Shown here: one piece after another, positions 8,531 to 29,499 of the stretch
Layout: each line of letters starts with the position of its first letter
Numbering within the stretch: position 1 is the first letter of the stretch
NCBI GenBank assembly: GCA_030141605.1
Contig: JAQGDQ010000188.1
Span: forward strand, 390,001 to 419,499
DNA length: 29,499 bases
Source of the DNA: Tubiluchus corallicola
Lineage: Eukaryota > Priapulida > Priapulimorpha > Priapulimorphida > Tubiluchidae
Direction of reading: 5' to 3'
Program-made: the position numbers and the translations under genes
The notes under the pieces: generated by a model
Told to the model about the DNA's origin: nothing
What the model saw: only the letters and a program-made list of their open reading frames with translations
Database searches by the model: none

Positions 8531-11500
8531 TTTCATGGAAATTTTCGAATACACATGCATTTATATGGCACTATGTTACGCATAATACAATACTACATTC
8601 ACGTCGTCGCCTACTTGGTATTATTAATTCACTAACCATTTGAAGCCCAGCAGAAGATTTTGCACAAAGTGGAAATTGTACAAAATGACAAATACTATAT
8701 TTTAAACCCATCCGTCAATGATCAGTGTTAAATACGCAAACATTCTCATAGCGTTTGTGTACAAATCTCCCTTAACGATTGTACACTACTTGGGAGCGCA
8801 TAGTTATAGGCCATCAGTACAGTCCCAACAGAACAGAAACACTGAGGTTTTTTAACATATTATTAAGATTATGCAAAGAATGTACAGTTACTTTTTACTG
8901 AAAGAAGGGTATCGATTAAGTAACTTGTGTTTTGTTTCAAGTTTCGGCCATGTACATGTATTTTCGAAACGTCATTTCGCAGCTTTGACTACTGCAATTT
9001 TTAAAGTCAGTTGTTATTCCTCAAATTTAGCTCAGGTTTTTGGGGTTATACGATAAATTTTCACACATGAGGTTTTCTTTCAGTTCAAGTATAATCTCTA
9101 AATTAATTAAATACTACTTAGACCTATGTACATGAATATTATGTTGTCGATTTATTCGGGCAAAAGTCTAACCATGATTACCATAAAAGTAATCATTTCT
9201 TTCCTTCAAATGTATACTTTGGTGAAATTGCCGATTGCTTTTTCGCTTGGCTTTGGTAGTGGCTCATCTACTTTGGGATAGCTGGAAAATAGCAAATAGC
9301 ATTAAAAATTAGAAAAATAAGTTTGGTATCTAAAACTGTGCATGGGTTTAAAATTTGAATTGGAAGTTGTCGCAAGTCTTACCACAATCCTAAACTTGTA
9401 AAGTTATTATTTCACACTTATGTTTAATTTACAGGTTTTGTCATTTTAAAGATAAGTACAACAAGCCAAGTACAACAAGGGCTAGTTGTACTTATAGAGA
9501 AAAGCAAAACATTTCCATAATTCATGAAATCGTTTTAATGAAGAACATTTGTAAACAGGCTGTTAAATTCAATTATAATAGTTTAACTTAATCAATTATT
9601 AAAGTTGATTGACCGAATAAGTTCAAGGTACTTGCCATCTGTGAGCTTCAAATTACCTATGATTTTGACTTCAAACAGTTAAGATTCTATTGTCTAAAAC
9701 ATTTATTTGCTCATTTTTCTCAAAAGGACAAGTTTCAACTTCACACCAAAGATGGCAAAATGCCTAAAGTCAACTTGACAGTTTGAAAAACCTTGTTGTG
9801 AGCTAATATATCTTGATATATTTATAAGGCATATTATCCTGCTTAGCACATGCCCTGTCATGTTTTCAGTCACACTCACAGTCTTTCAGCCACTTAATGA
9901 AAATGGGGTGTTACCATAATTTACGGATAATCATAGCATATATGGTATATATAATTCAATCATATATGGCTTAAAAAGTAGCTTTAGTATTTAATAAATC
10001 TATTTATGACATATATAAGACATCATACCTCTATAAAGTGAGTCAAAAGCATCACCCAGGACTATACAGCTAGTCAAAGCATGATACATGTATTAATGTT
10101 GTACAAGTTGATCTTCAAGAACAGGTGACTGACTTCATTAAAATCCTTTTTTTGAAAAACTGAGTTATTTGTCACACTCCTTTGAAGTTACATATATGCA
10201 GTCAGCAGCACCTGTAATGACTTTTAGCGTCATTAGATCAATATCTCTGTCAGTAGTATTTCTGCAATGCTGTAAATGTTATATAGTGTTTAGGAACTGA
10301 TCATTGTATTGTAGTAGGGCGTCCACTGTCCATCCCACACTTAGTAGTTTCACTTTTCCATGTAATTTACAAAGTAATTCTTTCTCGGTGTCACACTTAC
10401 TGTGGTGTTTGTGTTCTTCAGCTACCATGAATTACAAGTAAATTCATGAATTCTAAATGTCACTAGAGGTTTCTTCGGTTAGTTGCTGTTCTTCATTTGT
10501 TAGCAAACTATTAGGTACCTCAAACATTTTTTTGTTCTTGTCAACAACAAAGCTTTTGTGACTGTGTGTTGTGTTTTTCTTGTTGTTGCGACGGTTGTTA
10601 TTTTATGCATTTGTGAAAGTAACAGTGCTATTGAATTGTCATTCTAAGCAATGCCAAACTGTTTTCACAAATTGCATTTTGGGGGTTTAAAGCCTGAAAA
10701 TTGCCAAGAAGGGTAGTATGTCCTATAATATATCATAAAACAAGAGGTTCCACAGAAAAAAAATTTACATTAAATAGACTATGGTCACTGGATAGTTGGT
10801 TTGATCCTGTACTTGTGCAACACTAGTTGAACCTAACATAGAGATACCCAAGTCTGCCTTCCTGTGTCTCAGCAAAAGAGACTTTTCCCTTATTTTTCAA
10901 TTATCAAGATGTTTAACACAAAAGTTAATATGATGAATGTGTATTTGTCTTTGCTCTAAATGGAAGTAGAAAACTAAAAATACTTATGTGCAGTGATGTT
11001 GTCTTCGGTTTATTTTGGAAATCTTGCCTATTTAAATTGTCACAGTCATTTGCATTTTATATAGAATAATACAAGTTATAAAATTGAAACTTATCTTTTT
11101 AGAAAATTTCTTGTTTGATTAATGTTTTTCGCTGCTGTAACCTCGATTTTTTTTGCCTTAAAGGTTTTTGCTGCTATAAGTAAGTTTGTTAGCTTACTTT
11201 AACATGTAGTCTATGAATAATGAAAGATTAGGGAGATCTAAAATTTCTCCCTAATACTGTAATTGATTTTGGGATGTAATTTAGACTTTAATTATGATAG
11301 GAAATATGTAATCGTAAGATTCTTTGAAGTAATCAGGGTCTAGAGTAACTAACAAAAATGTTTAAAAGCAAGAATTTATTTCAGATTATTATCCATTGAT
11401 TTCAGATTATTAAGCACTAAACAAAATTTGGTTAGCCTCAAATAAAATTATTGTAAAAATATTTTGATGCACACAAAAACCTTTGTATGGAATCTTTGGT

Positions 11501-13838
11501 TTCTGACAAGCAGTCTTAAATGTCGTCAAATGCCTAATAACAAACTTATCCCTGCTGATTGCATAAATGTCTTCTTTGTGTTATTATGTACACAAAATTA
11601 ATTTTCATGGCGTTCACATATTTGTGTATAATTGGAAAAAAATTAGCAAAAAATTTTGATGCTTTGCTGTTATGTTGATCAGTGATATCGATAATTATTT
11701 TCTACATCATCTCCAGAGATTGCATGTCGTCTGATGGTTAGAGACTATTTGATTTGAGACTAGCAAAGCCAGGCGAAAGAATTTTGCAGCTAAACTCACA
11801 ACAACAATCCACACCAAACCAGCCGTTTGACACTGTAGAAGCAAAATATGTTGGCAGAATATAGTAGGTGACGTCATTAACAATGAGTTTTGTGCTGTTT
11901 ACTTTCCTTTACGACACAGATTAGCAAGTTTTCTCATCAAGTTAACTCACTAAGTAACTCACAAGAGTGTTCAATTAGTGTTAGAGTTTGTGATTTTTTA
12001 TCGAACAATAACTTGTACACACTTGCAAGTTAGCTGTCAGAGGGAAAATTGGCATTCAGAGAAGAGGCACACATTATCATGAAGTTCAGCTCCTCTTTTT
12101 TCCGTAGAGCTATTCAATGACCGTCTCGAAGCCATAATAGGACGTTTTTCTACATTCTACTGGTAACCTACATTCTACATGGTGCTCAGTCAAAATTTCA
12201 AAAAAATTTGAGTTCAGGAAAATGCCCGTTCCTCCCAGTGGCCCTAATTCAAAAGAAAATGCTCTGCCATTGAGAGGTGGAGAGCTTTCATCTGATGTGG
12301 GATCGCCTTCGTTGTAGCTGTACATAGTTCTGAAAACCACACTATGCAACCATACCAGTAGAATTAGTATAAAAGTTGGTTCATGCTAAAGACACAAATC
12401 TGAAGTTTTTCAATGTCAAGAGGCAGTTCGTTCATACTAAATGTATTCAGTTTCATAAATTTTAACTCTGCAAAGTTATTATAATTACACACTTGTAGTC
12501 TGCTACACAAATTGTAGAGATAAATGAATAACCAGGGCCATCAAACCAACCACCACTAAGTAACAAAAATGCATAATGTGTATATTTGTCGTATAAACCA
12601 TAATTGTTGTTATTGTAGTTGTTGTTGCACATAGACTTAAGATCAACTTGCATTCAATTAATCATGTTTAAAAAGACAAAAGCAAAAAATAAGAAGTATC
12701 ATCAGACACATATTATTGTGAGCCTATTATGTTTGTTTCATTTATAACATTATTATTATAATTATTATGGATTTGTATTAAAATAATTTTTTGAAAAAGT
12801 GTTTGTTACTCTCGTTAAATTAAACGGAGGGAATACTTCATTCTATTTGGCAAGGTCTTCCAAAAAAACTGTGATTTCTGGTATGTTTGCAAAATTTCCC
12901 AAGTAATTCCTTATTACACATATTTCAGCCATAGTTGGTGATATTACTAACTGTTTTTATTTTAGTATGATTTTATTTATGCAAAAATCATATGATGTAC
13001 TGAGCTGTGGTGTGTCAATTTTTTACCTAGAAATAGAATCGATTCCTACATAGAATGCACTATTTTAGTAATATGTAAAACCTAGTGTCATGCATTACGT
13101 TCCCTGTCAACTGGTTAATGCCATAAACAAATTATTGAAAAGGACACTCTAGGGCTGTGTGGCATTGCAGTCCTCTTCAAATAATACCTGGGAAATAACA
13201 GTCAAAGAATCAATAGGTACCCACATATTACATATTAAGTGTTCTGTATAAAACACTATGAGTGTCAGGTTGCCAAGTAAACCCACATGCATGCATGACA
13301 TAATGACAACTGACCTAGAAGTAATAATATGATGTGTTTGTTCAAGATACAACCTTTATAAGTAATATTTGTACAGCATATCTGACAACAAATTGGTACG
13401 TTGGAAAAATGTTAGCAAAAAAACAAAGTGCGTCAATTATCCGATAGGTTATATTTCTCAGTGCATTGCATACTGCCATGCACTAAAAGCTAATACTAAT
13501 TGAAGATTGATTGGTTGTACAATGCTAGAGATGCCTAGACCTTGACACTGTCCTGCTGTTCAATTCTTGAACTACATTACTTGTACTTCAGTTACTGCAC
13601 GGTAACATTTTATACTAAATATTTTGTCCTCATCATAAATGTTATATTTTTTAAAAGTACATTATAAATATGCTATTATTAGCTATTACTTGTGATTAAA
13701 TTATTTTAGGTATTTTTTATGTTTTTAAGGTTTTGTGCTGTCTTCGACTCCGATGAGGTGTTCAAGTTGCTAAAGCCTGCACATTAGTAGTCTTGTTTCA
13801 AGTGGAATTTTATACAAAGTATTTACGTATATGACGTT
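8531..13838. other. Intergenic DNA upstream of UBL3
   Basis: About 5.3 kb without a supportable coding exon. The minus-strand sequence at 8540-8850 may hold further eroded LINE fragments, but stops are frequent. A short perfect inverted repeat occurs at 9452-9495. The final few hundred bases should include the UBL3 promoter and 5' UTR; acceptor-like TTTTTAAG near 13730 and ATTTTAG near 13708 allow a spliced 5' UTR, which cannot be proved here. Confidence 0.4.
9452..9495. repeat. Short inverted repeat (11-bp perfect stem)
   Basis: ATAAGTACAAC at 9452-9462 pairs with GTTGTACTTAT at 9485-9495. CAAGTACAACAAG within the loop repeats part of the left arm. No gene or terminator context; probably incidental. 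Confidence 0.5.
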
Positions 13839-14204
13839 ATGGGATCACGTGGCATTCCAAATGACCGAGTAAATTTGCGACTTATTCTGGTCAGTGGCAA
13901 AACCAAGGAGTTTCATTTCTTATCTACCGAGTCAGCAGGTGAAGTAGTCACACACGTGTTTGAAAATTGGCCAGATGATTGGAGCGAAGAAGCTGTTGCC
14001 AAGCCAAGTATCCTGAGACTTATATATCAGGGTCGTTTTCTTCATGAAAACGTGACATTGGGTGCACTGAATTTACCTCTCGGTAGAACAACAGTGATGC
14101 ATTTAGTTCCACGAGAAAACTTGGGAACATCGCCAAATAGTTCACAAGACACTCGAAAGAGCGGTTCAACTTCATGCTGCAGCAATTGCTGTGTGTTGCT
14201 ATGA
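13839..14204 (+). CDS. UBL3: Ubiquitin-like protein 3 (membrane-anchored ubiquitin-fold protein)
   Basis: An uninterrupted frame of 121 aa, against 117 aa in human UBL3. Residues 9-23 (RVNLRLILVSGKTKE) and 61-92 (ILRLIYQGRFLHENVTLGAL, then LPLGRTTVMHLV) are nearly identical to the vertebrate protein and form the ubiquitin-like beta-grasp fold. The C-terminus is CCSNCCVLL: a CAAX box (CVLL) whose final Leu predicts geranylgeranylation, with adjacent cysteines open to palmitoylation. It lacks the terminal Gly-Gly of conjugated ubiquitins, as usual in this family. UBL3 sits on the plasma and endosomal membranes and has been linked to sorting of proteins into extracellular vesicles. The start has G at -3 and +4. 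Human UBL3 coding sequence is split by introns, while here it is intact in one exon. It is convergent with NBEAL. Confidence 0.95.
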   Translation: MGSRGIPNDRVNLRLILVSGKTKEFHFLSTESAGEVVTHVFENWPDDWSEEAVAKPSILRLIYQGRFLHENVTLGALNLPLGRTTVMHLVPRENLGTSPNSSQDTRKSGSTSCCSNCCVLL

Positions 14205-14414
14205 ACTATTGAGCACCTGTTACAAAGCACAAGTTACGCAGACTAACTTTAGATTATTTTGTGTTGTAAATTTAATATTTTCACAAGGCTGTTACACCTC
14301 CACTAGCAATGGTTTTAAATGACGTTTTGCAGGTTTAAATGTGATTTGGCTGTGAATTGTTATGCTGTGACTAGTTTGAAGAACACGTTTGCTACTTACT
14401 TAACCATCATATAC

Positions 14415-14437
14415 ATATAAATATATATATATATATA
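14415..14437. repeat. AT dinucleotide microsatellite
   Basis: A simple TA/AT run downstream of UBL3. A similar run occurs at about 24998-25012 inside the NBEAL intron. Confidence 0.8.
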
Positions 14438-15242
14438 CTGCAAAACTCTGACTTGTTTGTGTGAGCATGATAAAAATAACTTAATGGTAAAAAAGCTGCT
14501 ACAGTTGTTATGTTATAACGCGTGTACATTTGCCTACTTTGAAAATAGCATAAAGGGCAGAGAGTAAACTGAATTACTTCGTGAGCGAATCAGAGCTTAG
14601 TTAAATTGATTTTTTTCTCGGTTCTATTAAAAACATTACTACCATGCCTATGCTGACAGGAAATCGTAACGTTAAAATCTTTCAGAAAACTATTATCATC
14701 GAATTAATGAAAATGTAAGTATCATAAAGAATTTGATGTTATAATTTTATATTTAGTTTTTTCTTATAATACTGTAGTGTAGTTTTTGCAGAATACTGTA
14801 CTGCAGTATAGTTTAGTACCACCAGGTAACAGCATAATTTGCACTTATTTTTCCCAGACAAGCCCTTCAATTGGCACTTCTAGGAAGGAATAGAATTAGC
14901 TCCCTAGTTTGGTTGATCAGGTTGAATGTGAAAACTGCTTCACAATTCTGATATGGTTTTTGTGTTAACTATAACATCTGAAATTGCCCAAATATAGAAA
15001 AAACCTTCTACTGCCGAGCCCGAGTCACCATGTCTGTGTATCACTGTTAGAGGTTTACTTTTATGGCTAATTGACAGATGCAAATGAAAGACACGTGTAA
15101 AAAGTGACAGCAGATTACCGTGTCGATTATCATCCTGTTGTCATGGCTGTCAATTTCCAGATGCACCTGTGTAGCACATACCATTGCAAAAGCCAAATAC
15201 GCATTGGCATAATGCAAAAGACATTGAGTTTGAGAGACAAGA

Positions 15243-15330
15243 TATAGTTTGCTCAAAGCTTGACACCATGAGGTTTAGTATTGCATTATAGTTTGCTCAA
15301 AGCTTGACACCATAAGGTTTAGTGTTGCAT
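15243..15330. repeat. Two-copy 44-bp tandem repeat
   Basis: TATAGTTTGCTCAAAGCTTG starts at 15243 and again at 15287. The copies differ at only a few positions (for example ACCATGAGG and ACCATAAGG). It lies in the presumed UBL3 3' UTR. Confidence 0.85.
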
Positions 15331-17429
15331 TCAGTCAACAGGCTTTTTTCTGGCTAATTATTTTTGTTTGACAAAGAAAAATAGCTACTAAATCTCTCAC
15401 AAATTATCTGTGCTGATTAAAAAGACTTGTTTCTTTTTTGTTCCAACTTAGGTTGCAATGTCATAAATCAGCCTTGCAAGTTTTATGCTCTTTGCACTTA
15501 CGTACATGCTGAAGTACTTTGCAATTTCTTAATTCGAATTCTTTTAATCTGTACTGTACATGAAGTAGTTCTTAAAAAATGCAAAATGATAGTTGGGTAT
15601 GCAGAAATTGAACCCAAATGCAATGCATGTTAGAAAATCGTACAAAATTTCATTGTGTATATACCGATGCAATACCGAGACCAAAATCTTCGGATTTGCT
15701 CTTTTAGTTAACAGTTTTTGATTTTTTTGTATACTAGTCAACAAATAACGTAACCTTTGATAATAAACCAGAGGTTTATTTTTTGTACTCTTTTTCATAC
15801 TCTTTGTATCAATTTCTGGAGAAATTTTTGAAAACTGACGTTGTCGTTATCATATTTGTTGGTACTTTCAAAATGTCAGCTATTTTGTTTATTACTAGAG
15901 ATTCATCACTCTGTTAACTTTACGTGTTTCTTTTCAGGTTTGTGGATACAGTTACTACACATAATCAGCAGCTGCTAATTCTTCCCATGTCTTTTCTGGT
16001 TGCTAACAATCAGCAATTGAACCATATCCTGGCAAGCATAGTGCTATGACTGTTAGTTAATGACTTGGTGTTTGTCTTTTCTTTATTTTAACTCTCATTC
16101 TAATTTTAAAGTAAAGCTAAGAATGTTTATATTGTTGTGTGAATAACCTTCTTGTGTTGAAATTGATCGTGAATTAATTACGTTGCATTTCCTTTATTAT
16201 TACTCGATTTTGTGTCGCTGATAAGCACCACCTTAAAAGTACATTCACTAAACTGCACAAACTGATTTCGAAGGGATGCTTATGCAGTCACATTCATTGA
16301 ATGTGCAATGCAGTGAATACCTTTTATGCATTGTCAGTTTCACCTGCTTGGACAATCAAATTCACTTACATTTAAATAATATGGCAATTATTTGACAAAT
16401 GGGCATACTTGCTCATGATTATTTTCTGAATTTCTAATGAACTTTCATGTATTAAGAACTGCATATAATGTATTGTTCTTCATAGCAGTTATATTTCTTT
16501 CACTTTTGCTAGCTATAGCACCCAAGGGAGTACGATGTGCACGGACTTTGGCAAATGTCATACAGTTCTAGTTGTAACAGCTGGATTTCAGCAAAGTTAT
16601 ATTGTTACACGTTATTGAAACGTGTGCTGGTATTAGTATCAGCTGGAAATTTTGATCAGAAAATTTCGTATAAGTTACAATACTTAGATATTATTTAACC
16701 CTGGCAAATTTTAATTAATCTAAGTACTATGACATCATTTTTCTTATTAAAGTGCTGTTTAGATCACTATTACTATATTATCGAGCTGCAAGACTAGGTG
16801 AACAAAAAGCTGTAATTATATTTATCATATGTAATACCAGTATTGTTACTGTAGTGCGGTAACTAAATACAGCTGCAGTTTTGTCTGAAAAGTACCCATC
16901 TTGCATAAACCTACATTACACTTTTGTTAAGTAGCTTAGTGTACTGTATTATACATAGCTTTTATTTTCAGGCAGTTGTTTTCTTGCCATATTTCAGAGA
17001 TGCTGAGTCAGTAGCATATTAGTTCTTTTTTTTTGAAAGGTAGTACGTGCTGGCCACATGTAATTGATGTAGTTTGTAAATATTAGGAAGGAAGCATTCA
17101 AGCACCGACCTTTACACCGTTTAAATGGGAGCTTTCCTTAATATACAAATATATGATACCGTGTTACGAAAGCTTCCGAATTGCTTTGTGATAGCTGACA
17201 ACATTTATGGCTGTTTTTTCAACCTTGATCTCATCGCTCGAACTCCATTCTAACATCTGCCAAAGGACACATTATCCAACTGAATTGCAATACATAATAT
17301 GTACAGATGCAACATGCACATGTATATAATCACTAATGTTGTTGTATTTACAATTATCAATCACATATATGTACATATATCTATCACACCTTGCTTGGAG
17401 CATGCAGTGGTTATTGCTGATTGCATGTG

Positions 17430-17435
17430 AATAAA
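17430..17435 (+). terminator. UBL3: Candidate poly(A) signal for UBL3
   Basis: AATAAA followed within 30 bases by the GT-rich GATTTGTTTTGAAATTGTG. It is the best-formed plus-strand signal between UBL3 and NBEAL, but it is 3.2 kb from the stop codon. Confidence 0.35.
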
Positions 17436-17440
17436 GATTT

Positions 17441-18715
17441 GTTTTGAAATTGTGAATGTTATAAATATTTACAGGGAAAAAGATAGCAGATATTTATCAT
17501 TTGTCTGTTCTTTTTGATTAATTTGAAATAACATAACAGTTTGGTACAAGTATTTAAACATCTTATAATGTAACAATATCAAAAAAGTGTTAACAAAGTT
17601 TTCTGATCTGCAGATATAATGTTGACAATTTCAGTATTCAGTAAATTGCGTAACTTGCAAAGAAATTAACAGTACAGTAAATTCACAGTTATAACTCGAT
17701 ATTCGTTACATTACGATTCTAGAGTTTAGACTGTCTAGTCACGATGAACATTACGTACAAAATGTGACTGTAAATTGTATGAAAAAGCAGTGAGGACATT
17801 GAGCAAACAAATTGTTGCCGTTAGGGATAAGAACACTGAGCACAGTTAGTTAAGGAGTATGCAAGAAAATATATGGACCAGAAACTGGTTCCATCTTTCT
17901 TGTTGTGCCTACTGAAAATGGATAAAGCTCGAATAGCAAGTAAAATTTATTTACTCTCATTCTTATCATTGCTAAAATGTTTGTAGATTATTATAATTAA
18001 CACCTTTTTTAACTTTTTTCCTAGTTGTAGAATTGCATATTCATAAAGTAACATGATATTAAAATCATCTGTCTATAATATTTACATTAAATTTTTCTAT
18101 GTAATTACATTTAGCTGAAAAGTTATGAGCACTATTCTGCAAAGCCTACTGAGTAATAAATGCAAACTAAAATCAAAATTTAATTTATTGCTAAGACAGT
18201 TCATACTTACACACTATCTTATGTATGTACATCTACTTAAGTTAATAAAACAAATTCTGACTAAATGTAATATTCCTTGCTCACTTCTAAAGCTACTATA
18301 TAATAATGGTCTGTCTGAATGACTAAGCCTTTCTAGGTTAATTTTGTGTATACAAATATCTTACCTTCAAGTTCATTGTAAGGTTTTCAGAAAATTGTGA
18401 TTCTTCGACGAGTTAAAACAATATTTGTTTTATTACAGCAATTACTATTAGTACTTTAAAATTAGTTGTATAGAAACATTAACATGTTTATCATACCCTA
18501 CATAATTAAGCTTAGAATAATTTCATTTTTATGGCCAACTATTGTTGTTTTACACAGCACGGTTTTAGCCATATGGTCTAAATCAGATTTAAAGGGCAAT
18601 TAATTATTAGTTTGTTGCTGGTAGTAGCTAAGATTTTATCTAAGACTAAATTAACAGACTTGTTTCTTCATCTTCTGTATTCTATACAATTCTATGCAGA
18701 CTTTCCATTTTACTG
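17441..18715. other. Convergent intergenic region and NBEAL 3' UTR
   Basis: No coding exon seen. On the minus strand AATAAA (plus TTTATT) lies at 18429-18434, about 285 bp beyond the NBEAL stop, and another near 18185; these are candidates for NBEAL polyadenylation. Open frames here (such as 18125-18322) have no recognisable content. Confidence 0.45.

Positions 18716-29499
<10,784 letters not shown>

Larger units (their letters stand above)
14205..17440 (+). other. UBL3: UBL3 3' UTR and downstream DNA
   Basis: No coding exon is seen in these 3.2 kb. Candidate poly(A) signals are ATTAAA at 14626-14631 and a stronger AATAAA at 17430-17435 followed by a GT-rich stretch. If the latter is used, the 3' UTR would be about 3.2 kb, similar in scale to the long UBL3 3' UTRs of vertebrates. 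An AT dinucleotide run lies at about 14415-14437. Confidence 0.4.

Noticed and set aside
12110-12349. Minus-strand 79-codon frame with a less AT-rich composition
   Set aside because: It looked exon-like, but I recognise no domain and found no in-phase partner exon or good borders. It may be an unrecognised repeat.

Overview
The window is genomic DNA from an animal, most likely an invertebrate; I cannot name the species. It is AT-rich, has long non-coding stretches, and its genes are split by GT-AG introns. The three genes belong to families conserved in animals. There are no bacterial operons, Shine-Dalgarno sites or rRNA/tRNA genes.

Three protein genes can be read. (1) Minus strand, 950-4836: a complete three-exon death-associated protein 1 gene (DAP, 111 aa). 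(2) Plus strand, 13839-14204: an intact gene with an uninterrupted reading frame for ubiquitin-like protein 3 (UBL3, 121 aa, C-terminal CAAX box CVLL). (3) Minus strand, 18716-29403: the 3' part (18 constitutive exons plus one likely 51-nt cassette exon) of a neurobeachin-like BEACH-WD40 gene (NBEAL1/2 type). It covers the end of the PH-like domain, the whole BEACH domain, the WD40 propeller and the stop codon. Its 5' exons lie beyond the right edge. UBL3 and NBEAL are convergent; DAP and UBL3 are divergent, with about 9 kb between their start codons.

The space between genes and the introns are rich in decayed mobile DNA. DAP intron 1 holds two adjacent terminal-inverted-repeat elements (2944-3710 and 3786-4772). 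The second abuts the exon 1 splice donor and is flanked by direct copies of TACCTG, which is the donor CAG|GTA itself read on the other strand. The DAP-UBL3 interval carries a pair of about 200-bp inverted arms (5303-5990), two oppositely oriented arrays of a roughly 14-bp degenerate unit, and a broken LINE reverse-transcriptase C-terminus (8119-8530). NBEAL introns hold a 148-bp tandem duplication with an internal palindrome and a tRNA-derived SINE-like sequence.

The three genes do not form a pathway that the sequence itself shows. DAP is an autophagy/mTOR effector, UBL3 a prenylated membrane ubiquitin-fold protein linked to vesicle sorting, and NBEAL a granule/vesicle trafficking scaffold. 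I see no convincing new biological system. The most notable points are the transposon at the DAP splice donor, the candidate NBEAL microexon and the shortened NBEAL C-terminus.
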